From Eretmocerus hayati (Eukaryota; Arthropoda; Insecta; Hymenoptera; Aphelinidae), in the NCBI GenBank assembly GCA_029851415.1, contig CM056743.1, positions 2,294,001 through 2,358,000 on the forward strand: a stretch of 64,000 nt of DNA, in the 5' to 3' direction. Below the pieces are notes generated by a model. The model did no database searches. It was not told where the DNA came from and saw only the letters and a program-made list of their open reading frames with translations. Below are positions 37,901-50,313 of this stretch, piece by piece. A program made the position numbers and the translations under genes. Numbering within the stretch: position 1 is the first letter of the stretch; every line of letters starts with the position of its first letter.

Positions 37901-39231
37901 TGTCACCAAGTGCAAATTTCCAACAAATGGAATAGTTTCTCAGAACAAAGCTCGAATTTTGTTACTATGAAGAGTAGAAATAGTTAGAGTTCAGGTTTAG
38001 AAGAGCTAAGAAACAGAACTCTGATGAAATGAAGACAACCCATCATCACCATTGTTATCAACAGATGCGCAACAGTTCCAATTATCCAATGTACATTCTC
38101 CAATTAAGCTTATCAAAATATATAATGAAGAAAACTGTACCATCAGGTTGTTTCATTCCTGGAGTTATAGCTCTCAAAAAATCATCAGGTGTCATATAAG
38201 TCTCTGTAAAATCCAGACTAATGACTTTAACAGTGGCAAAATAACGAAAAATTTTATCTGGGGTAGAATAAGCTCGCATCCGATTTTCATATTCTATAAT
38301 CTGTAAGAATGTTCCAAGAAAAAATTTAAAAGTGATAGTGATGACTAAATTAGGTAGACATTGGTAAATTATACAAGAAATGAAAATTGAACAAGGACTT
38401 GACTACTTTATTCAAATAAGAAACTAAAAACATAAAAGTTTATGAGTAATTCAGAGATTTCAGAAAAAAATTTCAGACTCTTGGATCTCTGGATAAATTT
38501 ACTACTAAGTGGATTACTTTAGAAAATAGGATCTAGTTCACAATTAAGTTAACCTTGCTATCACGAAATCCAATTTTATCCTTTTTTGATTCTTTCTTTT
38601 TTTGACCATCTCGTTCTGCTTCTTCGACAGCTTTATCATTCCTGGTGCCAACATTTTGCTGAATTTCTGCAGCTTCAATACTTGGAAGAAAGAAAGACCT
38701 GACCCTGTAATGAAAAAAGAAACAAACACTTGTATGAAGTTCAGCAATGATCACAAACAGTTTCACACAGCTAAAGAGCATCGGCAACTATTGTGCCAGT
38801 AACTACAAAATTCTGACAGACAGAAACCAATACATGCATTATGAAGCAAGACTCATTAATCAAATTCAAAACTCTTCAAAATCTTCATGATGAGACAGAG
38901 CTTGGATTATACAGCTTTTCGTATTATAAGCATTTCATCATAAGCTCTTATTACATCTCACAAACATAAATAATGAAGAAATCATCACTTACCAGTGCCA
39001 ATCTACGAAGTTCAAAATCACAATAGCAAAGAAGCTCAGGAAGAATCTTGAATGATATTTGGGAGCATATTCTCGTGCATGTCCAAAATTCTTGAAATGT
39101 CTATACTGCTGCTCCTGATGAGTGGTTACCTTTAAACCATCGAGCTTGTTCAAACCGTATAAAGCTACAACACGGTACTTATCAAGCTCCTGCTTGAATA
39201 ATGAGGTGCGGATGCACCTGTTTAATAACAT
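34916..39231 (-). CDS. MICU1: Mitochondrial calcium uptake protein 1 (MICU1), complete, 11 coding positions
   Basis: EF-hand regulator that sits in the intermembrane space and gates the calcium uniporter MCU. Exons (minus): 39231-38993, 38704-38554, either 38300-38141 or 37574-37412, 37035-36998, 36918-36804, 36737-36583, 36501-36385, 36299-36175, 36073-35946, 35236-35147, 35070-34916. Total is 1473 nt (490 aa) with the first alternative and 1476 nt with the second. All junctions are GT-AG and phases close. Hallmarks are a membrane segment in exon 1 ([14 protein letters not shown]), KIGFRDSK and [20 protein letters not shown], the EF-hand loop [24 protein letters not shown], and a second loop [12 protein letters not shown]. 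Both loops keep the calcium ligands. MICU1 over MICU2/3 is chosen from the FRD/EYENR motif and overall order. Confidence 0.93.
37412..37574 (-). CDS. MICU1: MICU1 alternative exon 3b
   Basis: 163 nt, phase 0 in and phase 1 out; reads [20 protein letters not shown] and then an MTPDDFLRS core. It is a paralogous duplicate of 38141-38300 with different residues in the stretch between FATL and MTPDD ([12 protein letters not shown]). Sites: ACATACAG|ATA and CAGG|GTAATT. Splicing exon 2 to this exon and on to 37035 keeps frame. Confidence 0.88.
38141..38300 (-). CDS. MICU1: MICU1 alternative exon 3a
   Basis: 160 nt, phase 0 in and phase 1 out; reads [20 protein letters not shown] and then MTPDDFLRA. 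It is closer to the vertebrate MICU1 sequence ([17 protein letters not shown]) than exon 3b. The segment between FATV and MTPDD reads [11 protein letters not shown]. Sites: TTCTTACAG|ATT and GATG|GTACAG. Using both 3a and 3b, or neither, breaks the frame. Confidence 0.88.
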
Positions 39232-40341
39232 TGTTCCAGAACCTGTTCAGGAGGAGTATCCCTGATCAGTACACATCAATATTGTATTGGAAGCCAACTA
39301 TTGAGATATGAGAAGGGAATAAATGGAAAAAATTTGGAACATCTCAACCGTTCCTTAGACCTAAATGTATTATTGCAATAGTTTAGAGTAATTATCAATT
39401 CTGAAACCAATAAGTCAGAAAAAACCGAGTTGATGGTCACCAACGACCACAGAAAAAAGAAACTACGTAATAACCTCAAATTTCACAATTAGTTTCGTCG
39501 TCACTCTGCCATACTAGAAGGTCAGTCGATGCAGTTGACTCACCAATCAATTATTTCGATTGATAATCTTCTTTTTTACCCTGTTGACTACTTGTTGAAG
39601 AGAGTTAGATAGAATTTTGACGTAAACGGAAGTTTCACGAACATCAAGATGACCTCGGCCAAAATGACACTGTTCGTCTGCTAGTATATTTGCTCGGCGC
39701 GCGGCTCACTGCGCGCACGTCCAAAAAGTTATGACCGGGTACCTAAGTTATGCTTTACAAAATTTCTTCCTTTCACGCAATAAGCTGCAAAATCCATCAT
39801 TTCATTGATGGATTGATTTTATAGAGATAGAGTAGGTAGGATATCCAGATTCATGGAACCATTACTGAGAGTCTAGTCTAGATTGTAACACCATTTAATA
39901 GTTTGAATAATTAAAATAATCATGTAATATTGAGTAAAAAATAGACTAGAGTTTCAAATAAATTGTCATATGCTAATTATTTTAATCATCTTCTACTGCT
40001 TATTCTGACAAGAGAAAGAAATTCATACTCTTGAGTAGTAATTAAGTTTTCCCACATTTATTCTTTCAACAGATGATACAAAATTAGTCTCACAATAGAA
40101 CAACAGATAAATATTATTGACTTTGTGAGTAGTATGTCAATAAAAGTTTAACGAGCGTTCCATTACTCTCACACAAAAACTTGATCAGTATGATTACAAT
40201 TGGCAATAAACATATTTCACTGTATTCACAAGTATCCTATGTGCTAATTGTTTGCTCATTGTTATCTTTCATATGGATATTTCACTAGATAAGTGTACAA
40301 AATAGTATACAAAAGCCTTACATTATATACATAAAGGCTAA
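39232..40341 (-). promoter_or_regulatory. MICU1 5' region and C1D 3' flank
   Basis: Minus-strand CTGAACAG just before the MICU1 ATG could be an acceptor, so a noncoding first exon upstream is possible. A CpG-rich patch with GGCGCGCGGCTC near 39695-39720 is the best candidate for the MICU1 start region. No coding sequence is supported in the interval. Confidence 0.4.
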
Positions 40342-40852
40342 CTATGACTCTTTGTCCCAATTTTCTCCAGATTGATTGGCAGGATTTTCATTTGCATCCT
40401 CTGCTCTATCAACAGGAACCCATAAACTACTTCTAATAAACCTTTGAGCAGCATCTCTATTTAGCCTTGGCATCCTTGTATTTCTATCATGAATCTGTTT
40501 TGCCCTGACCATTGACTGCTTTAAACGCTCATTTTCATTCTTGAGTTGATGATTTGTTGGGTCAAGTCCTGTGAATATACACCACCCATGAATAATGGTT
40601 GATGATTATCAGACAATGTATGTATTTATTATGTATACCTTCTGATCTCAGATACATCCAAAACAGCCCATTGAGACCAAATGACATCAGTAGATTAAAC
40701 TGAATTTTCTGGGAATTGGAGAGTTTATCATAGATTTCTGGATCCTCAATGAATTTCAGAGCTTCTTGTATGTCATCGACAGCTTTGGTGAACTGAGTTA
40801 AATGATTTGTGATACTTTCGTCATTGGCGAGTTCTTTGAAATCTTGATCCAT
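40342..40852 (-). CDS. C1D: Nuclear nucleic acid-binding protein C1D homologue (146 aa)
   Basis: Two exons, 40852-40639 and 40568-40342, joined at GAAG|GTATAC and CACAG|GACTTG; total 441 nt in frame. It belongs to the Sas10/Utp3/C1D family: the N-terminal helical bundle holds FTKAVDDIQEAL and LNGLFWMYLRSEG, followed by LDPTNHQLKNENERLKQSM and the conserved RLNRDAAQRFIRSSLW. Length matches human C1D (141 aa). C1D is a cofactor of the nuclear exosome (with the RRP6/MPP6/MTR4 machinery) in 3' processing of 5.8S rRNA and has roles in DNA-PK-linked repair. The C-terminal tail is acidic and glutamine/asparagine-rich, specific to this protein. Confidence 0.9.
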
Positions 40853-41439
40853 CGTGAAATCCCTGAGTTTAGGGCTCCTTCTCTCCTACCCTCCCTATTT
40901 CCAAGTGAGATGAATGATCAAGATTCAAGTGGTCATGTATTATCAATTATAAAAAGGTTAATGCAAATAATGTATCATTGTTTGAGTAGGTTCAACCAAC
41001 GAATATAGACGCTTACTATATTCGTTGGTTCAACCAATGAATATAGACCATTGGTCAACGTCTACCTGTGCAGGATGAAATTGACTTGATTATCAATATC
41101 AGTTCAGTTCCTTGGTGTATTTGGATATGATTAGATGAGCTTCTTAAACAAAACATATACTTCTGTAGAGCTTATTACGACTACATGGAGAGAAGCAAGC
41201 ACGTGTACTGAAACTGCAGAGTGTTGTGTTTTGTTACGTTTTGTATGTTTTGTAGTCAACAACAAGACTCAAACTAACCTCAACTCGCGCCGAGGTAAAT
41301 AAGCTCTTGAGTACAGCGCATGCGCGTGAATTTTCATCCAAAATTCAAGTATAGATAAGTTGATTCAATCGATCTTTTGTTAGCGCTGTTAGCAAATTCT
41401 GCCGAATGGCTCACTCTATGAGTTTATGATTTAGTTGAA
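40853..41439. other. C1D upstream region
   Basis: It contains a small inverted motif (ATATTCGTTGG around 41000-41040, repeated) and a short CpG patch (CTCGCGCCGAGG near 41285). No gene is recognised. Confidence 0.35.
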
Positions 41440-41635
41440 ATGTTTTATTTGATAATAGTACATTAAGTACGCGTCGAGTACTGGAAACTTCGGGAAACCG
41501 AGCTGGATGTGGGCGATGGCACCGTCCAGCTTGGTTTTCCCGAAGGAAAAATGTTTCCGCACGAGACGCGTATGCAGTTTTATACGTCTGTACGCAGAAA
41601 CACGCTGTTTCTACGTATGGACGTATAAGATGGAT
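41440..41635 (-). mobile_element. Fragment of the mariner-type element hairpin region
   Basis: Inverse copy of about 28200-28430. Shared blocks are TACGCGTCGAGT, CCGAGCTGGA, GCACCGTCCAGCTTGG, TTTCCCGAAGGAAAAATG and ACGTCTGTACGCAGAAAC. The right boundary adjoins GATGGATATCC, so the copy is truncated. Confidence 0.75.
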
Positions 41636-41844
41636 ATCCAATAATATACCATTATTTGACTTGTATGATTAAATCATCTTCTTGTGAGCCATTATCTATA
41701 GCGTTATACCACATCTCAAATACATATTATTATGTAAGGGTTCTCTAGCCCGTTAAAAATAAAAAATTAAAATTTTCGTTTAAAATAAAAAATAAAAATA
41801 AAATAAATCTTGTAAAATTGCCGCTCCCAGAGTTGAGTATTTAT

Positions 41845-44800
41845 CAGGGCTTTCCGAGAAACGAAACGAAATATTTCGTTTCATTTCTCAACGACCCCGG
41901 AACGTTTTGTTTCGTTTCGATTCGTTATTGAATAACGAAACGAAACTCACTTTGATTTCGTTTTGGTATAGAATAACGAAAGTGTAACGAAACTAGAAGA
42001 GTTTCGTTTCGTTTCATGCTGCGTTTAAGGATTGATATGAGGAATTCGTTTCGGTTCATTCCGTTTTGTTACAGAAGAAACGAAACATGATGGGGATCCA
42101 ATAACGTTATTCGATAACGAAACGATATTATGAAACTTTCGTTTCGTTTCGGTTTTCTGTGAGTCTTAGGTGTTTGGTTTGGTTTCGTTTCGTTTCTTCC
42201 GTAACGAAACGAAACTCGCCTCAATTTTGTTTCGGTAGAGAATAACGAAAATGTAACGAAATTCAAAGAGTTCCGTTTCGTTTCATGCTACGTTTGAGTA
42301 TTAATATGAAAATTTCGTTTCGGTTCGATTCGTTTCGTTACAGAAGAAACGAAACATATTGGGGATCCAATAACGTTATTAGATAACGAAACGATATTAT
42401 GAAACTTTCGTTTCGTTTCTGTCCTCAATGAGTTCGAAGGGTTTGGATTCGTTTCGTTTCGTTCCTTCCGTAATGAAACGAAACTCGCCTCAATTTCATT
42501 TCGGTAGAGAATAACGAAAATACAATAACGAAATACAAAGAGTTTCGTTTCGTTTCAGGCTTGGTTTCCGGAACTATGTGAGAATTTCGTTTCGGTTCAT
42601 TCCGTTTCGTTACAGAAGAAACGAAACATAAATGACATCCAATAACGTTATCGGATAACGAAACGATATCATGAAACTTTCGTTTCGTTTCGTTTCATCT
42701 GTAACAAAACGAGACTCGCGTCAATTTCATTTCGGTAGAGAATAACGAAAGTGTACCGAAACTAAAAGAGTTTCGTTTCGTTTCGTGCTACGTTTAAGGA
42801 TCAATGTGAGAATTTTGAGAGAGGAGTCTCGTCCCATGAGAGAACAAATTAAATGGAATTGACATATATGATTTCGTTATTATATAACTAAACGAAATTA
42901 TGACAGTTTTATTTTGTTCCGGTTTCCAATTAGTTGGAGACATTCGAATTCGTTTTATCTCGTATATGAGTAGTTCCGTGGGAACTTTCATATTTGAGAG
43001 TCGAAAATGTGCCAACCCCAAATCTCACTTTCGAGTGTTCTCGGATGGATTTTCCGACTTTTTGGAACATGTAAAGCATAAAGTAACTTGCGCACGAATG
43101 AACAAATTTCCACCCTGACATCTTGAGGCACGGCACCGAACCTGACATTTGGCACTAAAATTGATCCCACGACCAAATGGGTTGAGCTACGGTCTTGAGG
43201 TTTTGGGGTTTCCATTTGGCCATCAGATACTTTGAAAAAAAAAACTGACTAGGGACTCCATAATCTCGCGTTCAAGGGTCGCACTAGTAGGGCACGGAAC
43301 TGACCAAAAAACTTAGCAAATCCAGATTGGAATCCGAATGCCACTTGGTTATTAGTTAATTCTGCGTCCATTGCGTATACGCAGAATTTTCACCACGAGG
43401 GCTGAAATCAGGGCTCTCGTTTCTCAACTTCGAAATTTGCTCGTCCATGGCAGAGAACTAATTCGCGTCTCTTCCAGAGATTGGTCTTTTTGATTCACGA
43501 ATTTCTCCCCGTTTCCATATTCCAAGATGAGTGGTTATAGCTCCGAAACTCTCTACCCCCTGTGACACGACCGTTGGTCTTATGTTGAAAGATTTCTCTG
43601 TCTTATTATATATGAGTAGTTCCGTGGAAACTTTGGAATAATGTGTGCCTGCTTGTACAAACCCTAAAAACGCTCGACAGAAAAACCTGAAGGGCCATTT
43701 TCGATGTATATTTCGGTATTCTTTTTGGTACAATCGTTTGATTTTCGATCCAAGGCTACCAAAAAAAGTTATCATGAAAGAGGTCAAAATGTCAGTTCCG
43801 CGCCATGTGGTTTTTCATTTTTTCGACCTTTGTGAGTGTGAAGCATCACGGTGAGGCTCGTTTGAGACTCGGGGGCACGGATACATTGAATATAATACTA
43901 TCCTGCACAAAATGCTACTGCTATGAGAGCCCAAACACCACTTCTTGTGTGCATGACGAGCACGTACATTTTGTGGCGCAATTTTACTAAAAATTTTACT
44001 CCCCAACTTCCTCTCGATAAAAGTATATTAGCCTCATTCCAGACCCCCCCGTACCAATTTGTTCTGGAAGAAAATTTTCAGGCGCAACTTTTCCATGCTT
44101 CAGAATTTCGAGGAAATTGAGTTTCATACTTTGCGGAGCTCTTTCCCGCAAAAATCTGGATTTGCTAAGTGTTTTGGTCAGTTCCGTGCCCTACTAGTGC
44201 GACCCTTGAACGCGAGATTACGGAGTCCCTAGTCAGTTTTTTTTCTCAAAGTATCTGATGGTCAAATGGGAACCCCAAAACCTCAAGACCGTAGCTCAAC
44301 CCATTTGGCCGTGGGATCAATTTTAGTGCCAAATGTCAGGTTCCGTGCCCGCTATCGCGTTATCTTTATGATACTCATGGTACTCATGAGTGAAAATTTG
44401 TCCATTCGTGCGCGAGTTAATTTATGTTTAATATGTTCCAAAAAGTCGGAAAATCTATTCGAGAACCCTCGGAAGTGAGATTTGGGGTTGGCACATTTTC
44501 GACCCTCAAATATGAAAGTTCCCACGGAACTACTCATGTACGAGATAAAACGAATTCGAATGTCTCCAACTCATTGGAAACCGGAACAAAATAAAACTGT
44601 CATAATATCGTTTAGTTATAATAACAAAATCATATATGTCAATTTTATTCAATTTGTTCTCTTATGGGACGAGACTACTCTCTCAAAATTCTCACATTCA
44701 TCCTTAAACGTAGCACGAAACGAAATGAAACTCTTTTAGTTTCGTTACACTTTCGTTATTCTCTAGCGAAACGAAATTGACGCGAGTTTCGTTTCGTTAC

Positions 44801-45527
44801 AGATGAAACGAAACGAAACGAAAGTTTCATGATATCGTTCCGTTATCTGATAACGTTATTGGATGTCATTTATGTTTCGTTTCTTCCGTAACGAAACGGA
44901 ATGAACCGAAACGAAATTCTCACATAGTTCCGGAAACCAAGCCTGAAACGAAACGAAACTCTTTGAATTTCGTTACATTTTCGTTATTCTCTACCGAAAC
45001 GAAATTGAGGCGAGTTTCGTTTCGTTACGGAAGAAACGAAACGAAACGAATCCTAACCCTTCAAACTCATTGAGGACAGAAACGAAACGAAAGTTTCATA
45101 ATATCGTTTCGTTATCTGATAACGTTATTGGATCCCCATTATGTTTCGCTCTCCTGTAACGAAACGAATCGAACCGAAACGATTTCTCATATTAATCCTT
45201 AAACGTAGCATGAAACGAAACGGAACTCTTTGAATTTCGTTACATTTTCGTTATTCTCTACCGAAACGAAATTGACGCGAGTTTCGTTTCGTTACGGAAG
45301 AAACAAAACGAAACGAAACGAAACCCCTAAGACTCACAGAAAACCGAAACGAAACGGAAGTTTCATAATATCGTTTCGTTATCTAATAACGTTATTAGTT
45401 GTCATATTCGTTTCGTTTCTCTCGTGTGAAACGTAACAAAAGCGGGACTTAGAATCGTTTCGTTCCCAGAAACGAAACGAAACATAATGAAATTTCATCA
45501 TTTTGTTTCGTTTCTCGGAACGCCCTG
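41845..45527. mobile_element. hAT-type foldback element, 3.7 kb, with perfect 8-bp target duplication
   Basis: CAGGGCTTTCCGAGAAACGA at the left is mirrored by TCGTTTCTCGGAACGCCCTG-like sequence at the right. Both ends are flanked by GTATTTAT (41837-41844 and 45528-45535). A CAGGG terminus plus 8-bp duplication is the hAT signature. The arms (about 1.4-1.5 kb) are packed with GAAACGAAACGAA/TTTCGTTTCG motifs organised as ~180-190 bp repeating blocks. The unpaired centre (about 43340-44150) has no transposase-like ORF. It is nonautonomous. Confidence 0.9.
43485..43612. repeat. Dispersed repeat shared with 52062-52190
   Basis: Direct copy sharing CATGAGTG/AGATGAGTG, AAACTCTCTACCC, CACGACCGT, GGTCTTATG/CAGTCTTATG, and GAAAGATTTCTCTGTCTTAT. 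It is in the centre of the hAT foldback here and inside the 50.5-54 kb insertion there. The family is unknown. Confidence 0.6.
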
Positions 45528-45535
45528 GTATTTAT

Positions 45536-47051
45536 CGACCGAATTGTGATGTTGCTCGAAATTTTTTCAGTATAGTGAAAGTTTACATATAGGTATTAAC
45601 CTCCGTAAAAACCAAGTTATCACTTCAATACGATGTTCTTCGTAAATTGATCGATGGGGGCTGGAGTGAGCCAGGACTAGGGAGAGTGGAATGATTCACA
45701 AATTGAAGAAGATATCACTTCTGTAATAATGTGATAATCTACGAAAAAATAAGCGGTCTTGCCTACATGTTGTCCGAGCTGAGAAATTCTAAGTAATTGT
45801 CCAGAAAGCATCCTCGAGCTTGCAAGATTTTCGACTACGAGTTATATAAGCACTCACCTCATATCCACTACTCATCATTATTCCAAACCACTCCGAAAGA
45901 CGACTAGATATTCAAGAAAACGATAAAGTTAGAAAATAGCCACAATCTTAGATTATGGGATTCAGACAGGAGTCCCTTTCATTACGCGGTTGGTTTGAAT
46001 GCGTAACGTCTACGCTGAAGAATTGTCGCATTTCACACGGATTCTTTTCCAGTAATGACAAAATTTTCTCTCAACTTTTGAAAATTCCCACATGCAGGAC
46101 TTGTGTAGTTGTCCCCGTGACATCATTTTATTTCTATATGCAGGAGGTTACAGGACTTTTAATCCAGCATGCATCTATTCCGAATCAGAATTAATCGAAA
46201 TCCGAGTGTTCTGATAAGTAATAATTTTCATCACATTCAAAACTCTAACTCTTCCGGCGAATTTTACTGCTTCGACGAACGAGTTGTTTTTAATGGCCTA
46301 AATTCTTAGACGCTCCGATGCTTGCAAAAAATTTCGTCGGACCATTTTTCACTTCAAGAAATTTCTTGGAAAAAACTTCAACCACCGCTTCCATGAAAAT
46401 TCCAATCAGCTGGTTGAATCGAGGTTGAATTATGCTGATTGGAAATTACACCAATTATTGCTTCATAAAGTTTGTACAGGCTGCACTCATTTTAATATTG
46501 AAATATATTGATTTTCAAGCTAATAATTATAACCTTATTCCCGACACTCTGCGTATCGTTAATTTTCAGGATTGAAGAACGCAACCCACATTTCCCATAA
46601 AAGCAACTCATCAAAGCACGGTCTCATTTTACGCGGTTTTGTTTTACGCGGTATTTTTCGGAACCTAACTCCCGCATAAAACCAACGACTCCTGTAAATT
46701 CTGCACCACCCTTGTAAAAATTGTGAGCAATTTTTGGCCAAAAACTGGCCAAGTCTAACCTAATTGCATTGTCAACTGTATCTTTATATTGCATGGGTGG
46801 CCAAAAAATTAGTCACATTTCTACCAGGGCAGCTAGGATCAGATTTATTGCTGGTTGGACACTTCGAGAATTTTCGACAACGTCATAACAAAACGAGGAT
46901 CATATGCGACCAGTTCTTGTCAAGATAATACAAAAATACCAAAAATCAGCTCACAACTCTGCTAGATGCGTAATGATCGGTCGAACTAGAAAGTCAAAAC
47001 AGAGATGTAAAAGAAAACCTCGTTAGCGCTGCCTCGTCTCTGATAAAAATA
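45536..47051. other. Stretch without recognised genes
   Basis: No coding region supported. A patch near 46.4 kb carries CAACCA/GGTTGAA motifs in both orientations, similar to 4.7 kb. Confidence 0.4.
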
Positions 47052-47399
47052 GCGATCTCTATAATTTCCATTTATGTAATGAGAAAATCGACAGAATCAT
47101 TGGCTTCAATATTTATGATTGACAACATTTTCTCATTTTACAATCAACTTTCACCTGCAAATCTATTATAGTGTTTTCTTATGAGTAGATCTTCTTACGA
47201 TTGCGACTTATGATTGTATCCATTCTTTTTGGGCAGACCGCGATCTCTATAATTTCCATTTAATGAGAAAATCGACAGAATCATTGGCTTCAATATTTAT
47301 GATTGACAACATTTTCCCATTCTACAATCAACTTTCACCTGCTTATCTATTATAGTGTTTTATTATGACTAGATCTTCTTACGATTGCGACTTATGATT
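47052..47399 (+). repeat. Tandem duplication of a ~165 bp block
   Basis: 47052-47216 and 47240-47399 both run from GCGATCTCTATAATTTCC to GCGACTTATGATT. They differ only by a small deletion (TATGTAAT versus TAAT) and a few substitutions, so the duplication is recent. Confidence 0.85.
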
Positions 47400-47435
47400 A
47401 ATTGTTATTATATCGAATGACAACTGCAAATAATA

Positions 47436-48318
47436 CAGTACCCACCAAAAATAATGGAACCCCGATACTCGCACTAAAACATCGAAACAAAAACTATTAG
47501 TCGTACGGCAATTTTGAAAAAAGCATCTAAAAAATCGGAAAAAAAACACTAACTCTTCATGCACCTAAAAAATTTTGTTCATGAATTTTTCATGTTCAGT
47601 ATTTGCTGTCAAAAAGTGAAATTTTTCAAGTCGCGTCAATTACCTGTAATTTTTATGGACACAGACGGATCCAAAAAAATTCAACGGGATCTAGTACGTC
47701 TTTTCAAGACCTTCAATTTCCATTTATCAAAAGTTCTCTACGATGATTTTGAGCCAAACAAACGCTCTCGGACGACAACGATGAAATATGCGTGCTACCT
47801 GTATGGTCCCACGGGCGTTCCGCCTTATCTTGATTCGACCTCGGTTGTGAACATGAAATATGACTTTGAAAAAATTTCAGAGGACTTATTATCGACGTAA
47901 AATTGTCTGAACTTCCAGAGAATGTGGTTGAAATTGCCCTCGAAGGCGCTCCTGAAGAGCTACGTTCGATTTTCTTCATATAATTATGACTTTTCACTCA
48001 AAACAGTGTTTGAATCGAACATAGCTATTCAGGAGCGCATTTGAGGGCAGTTTCAACCACATTTCCTGAGAGTTCAGAAAATTTTACATCGATCATGTGT
48101 TCTCTGAAATTCATTTAAAGTCATATTTTATGTTCACAAACGAGGTCGAATCAAGATAAGGCGGAACGCCCTTGGAAGCATACAGGTAGCACGGCATATT
48201 TCATCGTTGTCGTCCGAGAGCGTTTGTTTGGCTCAAAACCATCGTAGAGAACTTTTTAGAAATGAAAATTGAAGGTCTTGAAAAGCTCTACAAGATTCCG
48301 TTGAGTTTTTTCGATATA
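47436..48318. mobile_element. Mariner-type nonautonomous element, second copy, truncated
   Basis: It begins CAGTACCCACCAAAAATAAT after TA and shares the whole internal inverted repeat of 27163-28190 (TCAATTACCTGTAATTTT block, the CGAGGGCGCTCCTGAAGAGC arms). The right side ends near 48318 without the hairpin section or the closing terminus, so about 500 bp are missing. Confidence 0.75.
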
Positions 48319-49982
48319 GACTGATATCAGTCTATATATCTGCCATAGTGCACTATTCTTTGATTGCAAAACCTAGTACAAACATCTACCGTCGAACACT
48401 CGAAAACACTTCGAAAAAAAGTCACCATATGAGAGATTTACGCTCACAAACTCGCTCACAAATCTCTACTAATTGATCGCCATAAATAATTACTACGATG
48501 AGTTCGATACATCATTTTAAATTACATAGGCCGATATAAAATTGAGCTCAGAGTTGTTGACTAGTCGATGGTTGGAATTCTCGTCGACCTCGTTACTTTT
48601 GAAATAGATTGATGACCCCAAGGTGGGCAATTAGTAGAGCTCGATCTCGATGAGCGATTGCAAAACGATCTCGCCAATCTTCCAAATTCCATATTTTCAA
48701 TGAAACGTTTCCAGTTCAACTCGAAAATCAGATCAACGACTCCCGAAGCGTATCCAATTGCTAAAACTGGCCGCCACTGTTTTTCTGGAGGGATCGCTTC
48801 ACTATCTTCCTCCTCCTCTGATGAAGTATCTATCTGTCCGATATTTGAACTCCATTCCGGAAAGTCTCTTCCTTCCAAATCACCGATGCCCTTAAGACGT
48901 TCTTTAAACAGTCGTTTAAAGTCCTGTTTCGTTTAGTCCAGACGTTTAGTCCTGTTTCTAATAACCGACTGGTCAATTTTTGCTAGCAATCTTCGAGGTA
49001 AAATTTCTCTCCCAATACCATGAATTTCATGTAAAGTCCTATCGGTTCTTCAATCCTTAGTTATCTTTAACCTGCTGTTTGAATTCGCCAGAAGACGAGT
49101 GTCTACTGGAAAGAATTAAAAGCAAAGATTGATGGACTCGTCTTTGATAGGTTGAGTTGGCACTATTATTTGATCACAGAGCGTACGTTGGAATGGTAGA
49201 ACACTTCGTGGCCAAGCACGATTAGAAAATTCCTGTAGGAAAGGACTAAGTACTTTTCATTAACTTCGAGAATTAGCGGTTGAAGGATTTGTAATTGTGT
49301 TCCTCCATGACTAAATCTAGGTTTGAATCTGCTAGATTTTGCATTATTTTGATCTCGGGCACTTTGTACGTGGTTCGAAATAAAGATTCTCCATCGTGTA
49401 GTCCGCTCCAACAGTAACGACTATGAATGTCGTACCATAGATGGACATTTGAAAAACTTTCTTCAACAGTGACGGCCTTCCTCGAGTTACGATCGAGCCA
49501 TCCATTTGGGCTATCAAAATATTCAAGAACGACCAATTTGGCTCCTTGCGGAAGCGAGCAGACGGGACCAAACTGCGAAAATTAGAGCTACGAAGAAAAG
49601 AACAGCGAATGAAAGAATCGCTTCAACTGAAATACTCTCCTCATAAGTTTTCGACTGCAATAGTGAGTAGAAGTGGAACTTGCTGGATATAAGAAGGAAC
49701 ATTTGGGTGAAAGATTCATTGTGATTGTTCAATCCATTCGTGAAGAAATCGTCAATGTCATGATAACCATGGGGACCGTGTATCAATGATCATGGGTTAT
49801 GACCATACTGAGGCATTGCTGGTTTCAAATGTTAAATGTTTAGAAAACAAATTGTACAGTTCAGAGGTTCCAACACCATCCTTGACAAATCCATGTCAAT
49901 ACCTATTTATCGCATCACGATAAAGGAATATCCGTGAAGATTTTTCACTTTTTCGGGATAGAGCACAGTAGATTTTGAACTC

Positions 49983-50313
49983 ACAAGGGGACCCACGAAG
50001 TGCGGGTCACCAAATCTCACCAAATTTTTTTCACAGTCTCGTACCACCTAGAATATGAAGAATCCAGAGTAACTCCCTCAAAAGGGCCTTCTGTTCAGAG
50101 CTACGAGCAAAAATATCAGCATTATAAGTATATCTATAGATATCATTTTTTTAACATTAGCCTATATGAGCAATGCTGATCTCAGTGGCTGTATCTCTGG
50201 ACACGAGGCCCATTTGACGGAGTTGCTCTGGATTCTTCATATTCTAGGTGGTGCAAGACTGTGAAAAAAGTTTGGTGAGATTTGGTGACCCGCACGTCGT
50301 GGGCCCCGCTTGT
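49983..50313. mobile_element. Palindromic MITE, copy 2, inserted in the IR pseudogene
   Basis: ACAAGGGGACCCACGAAGTG at the left is mirrored by CACGTCGTGGGCCCCGCTTGT at the right. The interior matches 2673-2998 (CACCTAGAATATGAAGAATC and its inverse). It separates the VHSFNPF fragment from the LYPEKVKNLHGY fragment of the receptor. This copy and the 2.7 kb copy differ in the terminal 25 bp. Confidence 0.88.

Noticed and set aside
41855..45500. GAAACG repeat array considered as a CRISPR-like or centromeric satellite
   Set aside because: The blocks are degenerate and arranged as inverted arms bounded by hAT termini and an 8-bp duplication, so a foldback transposon explains them.
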